A stretch of 64,000 nucleotides of DNA, taken from the NCBI RefSeq assembly GCF_023278185.1, contig NZ_CP066356.1, positions 6,564,001 to 6,628,000 of the forward strand. The letters run 5' to 3'. The DNA is from Bradyrhizobium elkanii USDA 76 (lineage in GTDB: Bacteria > Pseudomonadota > Alphaproteobacteria > Rhizobiales > Xanthobacteraceae). Shown one piece after another: positions 60,450 to 64,000 of the stretch; position 1 is the stretch's first letter; every line of letters starts with the position of its first letter. A program made the position numbers and the translations under genes. The notes under the pieces are model-generated. The model was not told the origin of the DNA, made no database searches, and worked only from the letters and a program-made list of their open reading frames with translations.

Positions 60450-60526
60450 CCTTCTCTGGTCTCAGCAATGGCTTGGCCGCCGTGCAGTTGCAGACCGATC
60501 TCACCTGCAGCATTCTTCAGTTTTGT

Positions 60527-60584
60527 TTGCGCTAGCGCAACGAAGTCGAGCAAGGAGGTTCGCTAGTTTCTCCACAAAACTAGC
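60527..60584 (+). promoter_or_regulatory. Palindrome, orphan Shine-Dalgarno and hairpin before the 115-aa gene
   Basis: TTGCGCTAGCGCAA (60527-60540) is a perfect palindrome. AAGGAGGT (60552-60559) is a perfect ribosome site with no start codon in range. GCTAGTTT / AAACTAGC (60562-60569, 60577-60584) forms an 8-bp hairpin with a 7-base loop immediately after it. Together they precede the gene at 60609 and may be a regulatory leader. Confidence 0.35.
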
Positions 60585-60608
60585 AATTATGTTGCGTCAG
60601 GTAGCGTG

Positions 60609-60956
60609 ATGGACAGGTACATAGCTCGCGCGAATATCGATCATTTTCTTGATCTCTTGGCCGACAGCGATGTCGATCCTGTAAGGCGAACCGTTATCGT
60701 CAGACCGCTGCGCTTTCAACTCGACAAGCAGAGCCACCATCCGGACCAACTGAAGTTTGTCGAGAGCAGAACAGCGGATGGTCAGGTTCATTTCAACAAA
60801 ATCAAATGTTTGCGAAATGGTCTTGCCGACCCGACGGCTCGCGCCGAGGCGGATGCCCTTGCGGCACAAGAGGCGGTCCAAAAATTACTCCAGTTCTGTT
60901 GCGAGCGGCTGCGTGCCGACGCGCCTCACCAGGCCTTTGGAGAACCGCGATGCTAA
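60609..60956 (+). CDS. Small rhizobial hypothetical protein (115 aa)
   Basis: The N-terminus MDRYIARANIDHFLDLLADS, then SHHPDQLKFVESRTADGQV, resembles a family of short helical proteins I recall from Bradyrhizobium and relatives, where the middle usually reads LLxEEEDKLxHxxEQLEFAE. Here that stretch is RPLRFQLDKQS, so it has diverged. No domain of known function. The ATG at 60609 has AGG 8 bases upstream. It overlaps the next gene by 7 bases. Confidence 0.6.
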   Translation: MDRYIARANIDHFLDLLADSDVDPVRRTVIVRPLRFQLDKQSHHPDQLKFVESRTADGQVHFNKIKCLRNGLADPTARAEADALAAQEAVQKLLQFCCERLRADAPHQAFGEPRC

Positions 60957-61144
60957 TCTTCTTACCGGAGAGGCTGCAACAATTGGGTCCGCCTAGATGC
61001 GTGGCGTGCGATGTAGAACGAGAACTGATTGCCGCCGGGCCAACCGGCAACACGTATCAATGCCCGGCCTGCAGGGCGGTCTTGCGGTTTGCGCGAGAAG
61101 CTCGCGAATCCGACTGGAATATCTCGGGCATACTTGTCGCGTGA
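60950..61144 (+). CDS. Small zinc-ribbon-like protein (64 aa)
   Basis: MLIFLPERLQQLGPPRCVAC and then GNTYQCPACRAVLRFAREAR hold two CxxC knuckles (C17, C20 and C43, C46), a likely zinc ribbon. The ATG at 60950 follows TTTGGAGAA and overlaps the end of the 115-aa gene, so the two are translationally coupled. Function unknown; similar CxxC...CxxC small proteins are common in rhizobia. Confidence 0.65.
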   Translation: MLIFLPERLQQLGPPRCVACDVERELIAAGPTGNTYQCPACRAVLRFAREARESDWNISGILVA

Positions 61145-61189
61145 CCGCTGCGTTGCGCTGCCAATCCGCCACTTAATGTTAAGGCCAAT

Positions 61190-61561
61190 ATGGTCATCAC
61201 CGATCTCAAAAGGCATTTCCTGAAGTTGTGCGCCGACGAAGAGGTCGATGTCCAATGGTGCGACAATCCATTGCAGGCGCTTGCGCTGAGCGGTGAGCTG
61301 GAGTTCATTCGAACGCCGCGCATTGCGTCGGAGATTACCTATGCGGTCGCGATGCATGAGCTGGGCCACATCAAGAGCGGTGACCGATCCACCGACCAGA
61401 TCGCGCGTGAACGCGCCGCGTGAGACTGGGCGCGATGCAACGCGCTGAAGTGGACTCCGCACATGGAAGGTTATGCGGCCGCCTCGTTGCGGTGGTACGA
61501 AGAGCACTTGCCAGAACCCGCAGGCAAAACCCGGCAGCCGCTGAAGAGGCCGCTGGATTGA
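61190..61561 (+). pseudogene. Small HExxH protein gene interrupted by an in-frame TGA
   Basis: The frame opens MVITDLKRHFLKLCADEEVD and includes a metalloprotease-like MHELGHIKSG (H56, E57, H60). It stops at TGA 61421-61423 (codon 78) but the same frame goes on with plausible protein, DWARCNALKWTPHMEGYAAA then SLRWYEEHLPEP, to TGA at 61561. The context RERAA-stop-DWARCNAL suggests a Trp or similar codon turned to TGA by one base change. The ATG follows TTAAGG. Either a recent pseudogene or a 77-aa truncated product. Full length would be 123 aa. Confidence 0.65.
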
Positions 61562-62016
61562 ACGCACGTAACGTCTCGGGGATGAAACGTGGCCCCTTCT
61601 GCCCGGTTTTGCCGGGCAGGCTATCCCGGGCGACCACGTTAGGGAAACCTGCGTAGGTCGTTGGGTCCAGCCGGCGAACTACGGGAGCGATCGAGTTACC
61701 GAGCGACCCGTGAAGGCGTAGTCGCAATTGCCCTCGCTTGCTTGATGACCTCCAGTGCGGGAACGATAACCCGCCGCGCCGAGATGTCGACCCCGCCATT
61801 CTCGCGATTGACTTCGTCGCGGTGGATCGGCAGCAGCTTTCAGGATCCGGGGGCATCGTGACCAGGGCGAACCGCCGTCATGGCAGGGCAATCCGAACCT
61901 GTGGCGCAAAGCGGCCGAGCTGCGTGCGGCGCTGATGCTAGTCGCCATGCGCAGCCTGACTTCGTGACTTCTCCTCCTTCAGAGTGCGCTCGGCAACCTT
62001 GATCGCCCCAGCAAGC
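61562..62016. other. Gene-free stretch with a hairpin
   Basis: CTGCCCGG-ttttg-CCGGGCAG (61599-61619) is an 8-bp hairpin 38 bases after the interrupted gene. Nothing else is supported; two short frames with gene-like wording (WQGNPNLWRKAAELR near 61881 on plus, and an IHRDEVN...ARRVIVPALEVIK frame near 61690-61830 on minus) lack start codons and may be gene remnants. Confidence 0.4.
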
Positions 62017-62102
62017 GTAGCCCGCATGAGCGAAGCGACATCCGGGGTCGACATGCAACGCGCAAGATCAATCCCGCATATCGCTTCGCTCATGCGGGCT
62101 AC
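62017..62102. repeat. Inverted-repeat element, GTAGCCCGCATGAGCGAAGCG family
   Basis: GTAGCCCGCATGAGCGAAGC at one end and its near reverse complement GCTTCGCTCATGCGGGCTAC at the other, about 45 bases apart. I recall this form (TAGCCCG-ATGAGCGAAGCGA) as a widespread palindromic repeat in Bradyrhizobium. Confidence 0.7.
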
Positions 62103-62116
62103 TTGCTATCTCTTGA

Positions 62117-62326
62117 TCATGACGGATCGTGACCAGTGCTTTGCAACGCAGGATTGGACACGGCTTTAGCACCGGCCGGCTTTTCCTCTGCCGCTCGTGC
62201 GAGTTTCCTCCATTCCTCGGCAGCCTGCAGCCAAGCTTCCTTCGCGCTCGCGGACGTGGCCTTGGCCGCCTCGTCTTCACATTCGGCAGCTTTCTGCCGG
62301 TATCGTTCAACGTCCTGCGTAGGCAT
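62117..62326 (-). CDS. Small helical hypothetical protein (69 aa)
   Basis: MPTQDVERYRQKAAECEDEA then AWLQAAEEWRKLARAAEEKP is a charged, Ala-rich amphipathic helix pattern, like the RYRxxAxEC...W(R/L)xLAxxAE proteins frequent in Bradyrhizobium, of unknown function. The ATG at 62326 is used; a TTG at 62338 with AAGG just upstream is an alternative. No operon partner is clear. Confidence 0.65.
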   Translation of the reverse strand: MPTQDVERYRQKAAECEDEAAKATSASAKEAWLQAAEEWRKLARAAEEKPAGAKAVSNPALQSTGHDPS

Positions 62327-62487
62327 GTGCTTGGGCAACTACCTTGACGGAAGAGGTTCCAAGGTTAGCGCTGCGGCGCGCCGGAGCGCAGCCGTATGAC
62401 TACGGTGCTCCCGCCAGAGAGCAGACCAAGCCACCAACCGTGTGGCTGGAGGACAGCCCGGCAAGTCCTGAAGCTCTGCGCCCCGCT

Positions 62488-62700
62488 CTACGACGGAAAG
62501 TCAGCAGACTTGACCTGAATACGGTCGGCATGCAGCGACCATTCGCAAAGCCTTTCCGCTTCGCAGAATCTCTTCTTGGCGATCTCCTCGGCCTCCCCCT
62601 CAGTCGGAGCGTCGATCTCAAGGATCCTCTGGCAAATCTCGGCCTGCCGACCGTTCTCGCCGAGCACATCTTTCATGAAGCAAATGACGAAGTGCGACAT
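62488..62700 (-). CDS. Small conserved rhizobial hypothetical protein (70 aa)
   Basis: MSHFVICFMKDVLGENGRQA, then EAEEIAKKRFCEAERLCEWS and LHADRIQVKSADFPS. The opening and the W-S-L-H-A-D-R-I end resemble a small family I recall from Bradyrhizobium; function unknown. The ATG at 62700 follows GGGAGG with ideal spacing. It is probably a single-gene unit. Confidence 0.72.
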   Translation of the reverse strand: MSHFVICFMKDVLGENGRQAEICQRILEIDAPTEGEAEEIAKKRFCEAERLCEWSLHADRIQVKSADFPS

Positions 62701-63187
62701 CGGGACCTCCCGCAACTTCTGTGAGGTTCGCCTCTTCTAAGCTCATCTGATGTGAGCATTTTTGACGAGGATCAAGCTTCTAGCGGGATGTCGGTTTTGG
62801 TCAAAAGCCGCCTCATGGCAGCCAAACGGGGCCGCGTCCGCTCTGCCCAAATGGAGCTGACCTGCTGACGGACGAATGGACCTTCAGCTTCGGACCCACA
62901 ACCAGTAAACCGCAGGACGAGCACAAGAGTCCCGCTTCGCCTCCAAGACCCGACATTTTGCAGGTTTATGAGTACACGCCGAGGTCCACGCGGATCGCGT
63001 AGCCAAGAACGGTTACGAGCACGACCACGCAGGCAGTCGAAGGTGGCGCGGATGCAATCCGCGACGAATGAGGGGTTTGTCTCCGCGGAGAGAGACCCCT
63101 CACCCGGCTTCACCTCGCTCCGCTCGATTTCGCCACCCTCTCCCACAAGGGGAGAGGGCGCAGCTCGCGCGCGGATAGCGCGCACGC
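62701..63187. other. Gene-free stretch with a repeat
   Basis: No supported gene. A palindromic repeat unit, TGAGGGGTTTGTCTCCGCGG then AGAGAGACCCCTCA (63069-63102), matches the one at 58622-58655 and is followed by CCTCTCCCACAAGGGGAGAG, another hairpin, which may end the protease gene's transcript. On the minus strand a 20-codon remnant ends at 62966 (LVTVLGYAIRVDLGVYS). Confidence 0.5.
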
Positions 63188-64000
63188 TCACTGCTTCGCG
63201 GGCTTCCGCCCGATCGGGTGGATCTCGATCGCGCGGAGGCGGCCGAGGCGGAGCACGTCCATCGACAGGGTGCGGTCGATCCGGCTGTGATCGAGCGCGC
63301 GGATCAGGTCGTCGACACCGTTGATCTCGATGCCGTCGAGCCTGATCACGACGTCGCCCGGCAGCAGCGCGGCGCGCGCGGCCGGGCTGTCCGGCTCGAT
63401 CTGCATCAGGAGCGCGCCCATCTTGTTCTCGACGCCGGCCAGCACCGCATGCCGCCGCGGCACCGGCGCGGTCTGGCCGGCGACGCCGATATAGGCGCGG
63501 CGGACATAGCCGTGGCGGATGATCTCCGACAGCACGAACTGCGCGGTGTTGCTGGCGACCGCAAAGCAGATGCCCTGCGCGCCGTTGATGATCGCGGTGT
63601 TGATGCCGATCACCTCGCCCTTCGACGACACCAGCGGCCCGCCGGAATTGCCGGGGTTGAGCGCGGCGTCGGTCTGGATCACGTCCTCGATGGTCCGCCC
63701 GCTCACCGAGCGGATCGAGCGTCCCAGCGCCGAGACCACGCCGGCGGTGACCGTCGATTCGAAGCCGAGCGGATTGCCGATCGCGACCACGAGCTGGCCG
63801 CGCCGCAAGGTCTTGGAGTTGCCGAGCGAGGCATAGGGCAGATCGCGCGCGCCGTCGGCCCGCAGCAAGGCGAGATCGGTGTCGGGATCGACGCCGAGCA
63901 CATGGGCGTCGGTGACGAAGCCCTCGGTGTCGCGCAGGCGGATCTCCTTCGACGATCCGACCACATGGCTGTTGGTCAGCACGAAGCCGTCTGGTGAGAT
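63188..64000 (-). CDS. HtrA/DegP-like serine protease, 5' end cut off by window
   Basis: 271 codons of the C-terminal part are seen; the start lies beyond the window. The trypsin-like triad is visible: H in LTNSHVVG, D in DPDTDLALLRA, and S in NPGNSGGPLVSSKG. One PDZ domain follows (about the last 90 residues: GALLMQIEPDSPAARAALLP, GDVVIRLDGIEINGVDDLI). It ends GRKPAKQ. Such S1C proteases degrade damaged envelope proteins in the periplasm. Only one PDZ is present, as in DegS-like or short rhizobial forms. Confidence 0.9.
   Translation of the reverse strand: MSPDGFVLTNSHVVGSSKEIRLRDTEGFVTDAHVLGVDPDTDLALLRADGARDLPYASLGNSKTLRRGQLVVAIGNPLGFESTVTAGVVSALGRSIRSVSGRTIEDVIQTDAALNPGNSGGPLVSSKGEVIGINTAIINGAQGICFAVASNTAQFVLSEIIRHGYVRRAYIGVAGQTAPVPRRHAVLAGVENKMGALLMQIEPDSPAARAALLPGDVVIRLDGIEINGVDDLIRALDHSRIDRTLSMDVLRLGRLRAIEIHPIGRKPAKQ

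Noticed and set aside
60167..60553. 128-codon minus-strand frame
   Set aside because: No ribosome site, no motif, and it spans a terminator-like hairpin and a palindrome.
61421..61423. TGA as a selenocysteine codon
   Set aside because: No SECIS-like hairpin was seen just after it, and the local context looks like a lost Trp codon rather than a redox site.
61842..61965. Plus-strand frame containing NPNLWRKAAELRAALM
   Set aside because: Gene-like wording but no start codon or ribosome site in frame; kept only as a possible remnant.
1..64000. CRISPR arrays, tRNA, rRNA, transposases, prophage or integrase genes
   Set aside because: No regularly spaced direct repeats, no tRNA-like cloverleaf noticed, and no matching protein motifs in any frame read.

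Overview
The window looks like a chromosomal segment of a Bradyrhizobium-type alphaproteobacterium (Bradyrhizobiaceae). The evidence is the high GC content, several families of palindromic intergenic repeats that I recall from that group, many ABC uptake systems for organic acids and aromatics, and small hypothetical proteins that resemble families I associate with rhizobia. This placement is recognition from memory, not a database search. No rRNA, tRNA, CRISPR array, transposase or phage gene was seen.

Layout. 0-5 kb: the 5' part of a peptide-type ABC binding protein, a CaiB/BaiF CoA-transferase, a stand-alone glycogen synthase and a SAM methyltransferase. 5-14.4 kb: an L,D-transpeptidase with a second degenerate domain, an MFS transporter, a PRC-barrel protein, and a glycan cassette (amylo-1,6-glucosidase, exporter-type ABC protein, GT4 glycosyltransferase). 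The GT4 gene has a textbook EcfG general-stress promoter. 14.6-19.2 kb: a complete five-gene branched-chain-amino-acid-type ABC operon. 19.4-24.1 kb: a Baeyer-Villiger monooxygenase and alkylsulfatase pair with a divergent IclR regulator. 24.2-28.1 kb: an iron-type ABC importer. 28.6-31.2 kb: a darcynin-like protein divergent from a TetR regulator across a palindromic operator, then a DHA2 MFS efflux protein.

31.3-37.3 kb: an IorAB-type molybdenum hydroxylase, then soxF-soxX-soxY-soxZ-soxA. No soxB or soxCD is present, and SoxY lacks the usual Gly-Gly-Cys-Gly-Gly tail.

37.4-56.3 kb is the most interesting part: an apparent nicotinate catabolic regulon. NicAB-type nicotinate dehydrogenase (with a tri-heme tail on NicB) would make 6-hydroxynicotinate. 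A 6-hydroxynicotinate reductase-like Fe-S protein, probably fed by the adjacent ferredoxin-NADP reductase, would reduce the ring. An enamidase-like amidohydrolase would open it. A Liv-type importer with a fused LivH-LivM permease, a UPF0280 (ApbE-like) protein and an AA_synth-family protein are co-transcribed with the reductase, and a MarR regulator ends that operon. Closely related GTATAC-centred palindromes lie in the ena/fpr, hnr and nicA promoter regions, pointing to one regulon. The NAD-salvage gene pncB follows nicB. A selenium-binding/methanethiol-oxidase-like gene and a membrane protein sit inside this region.

56.4-58.5 kb: an O-acetylhomoserine sulfhydrylase-like gene and an alpha/beta hydrolase. 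58.5-63.2 kb: a gene-poor stretch with several very small genes on both strands, one gene interrupted by an in-frame stop, several hairpins and dispersed repeats. 63.2-64 kb: the 3' part of an HtrA-like serine protease.
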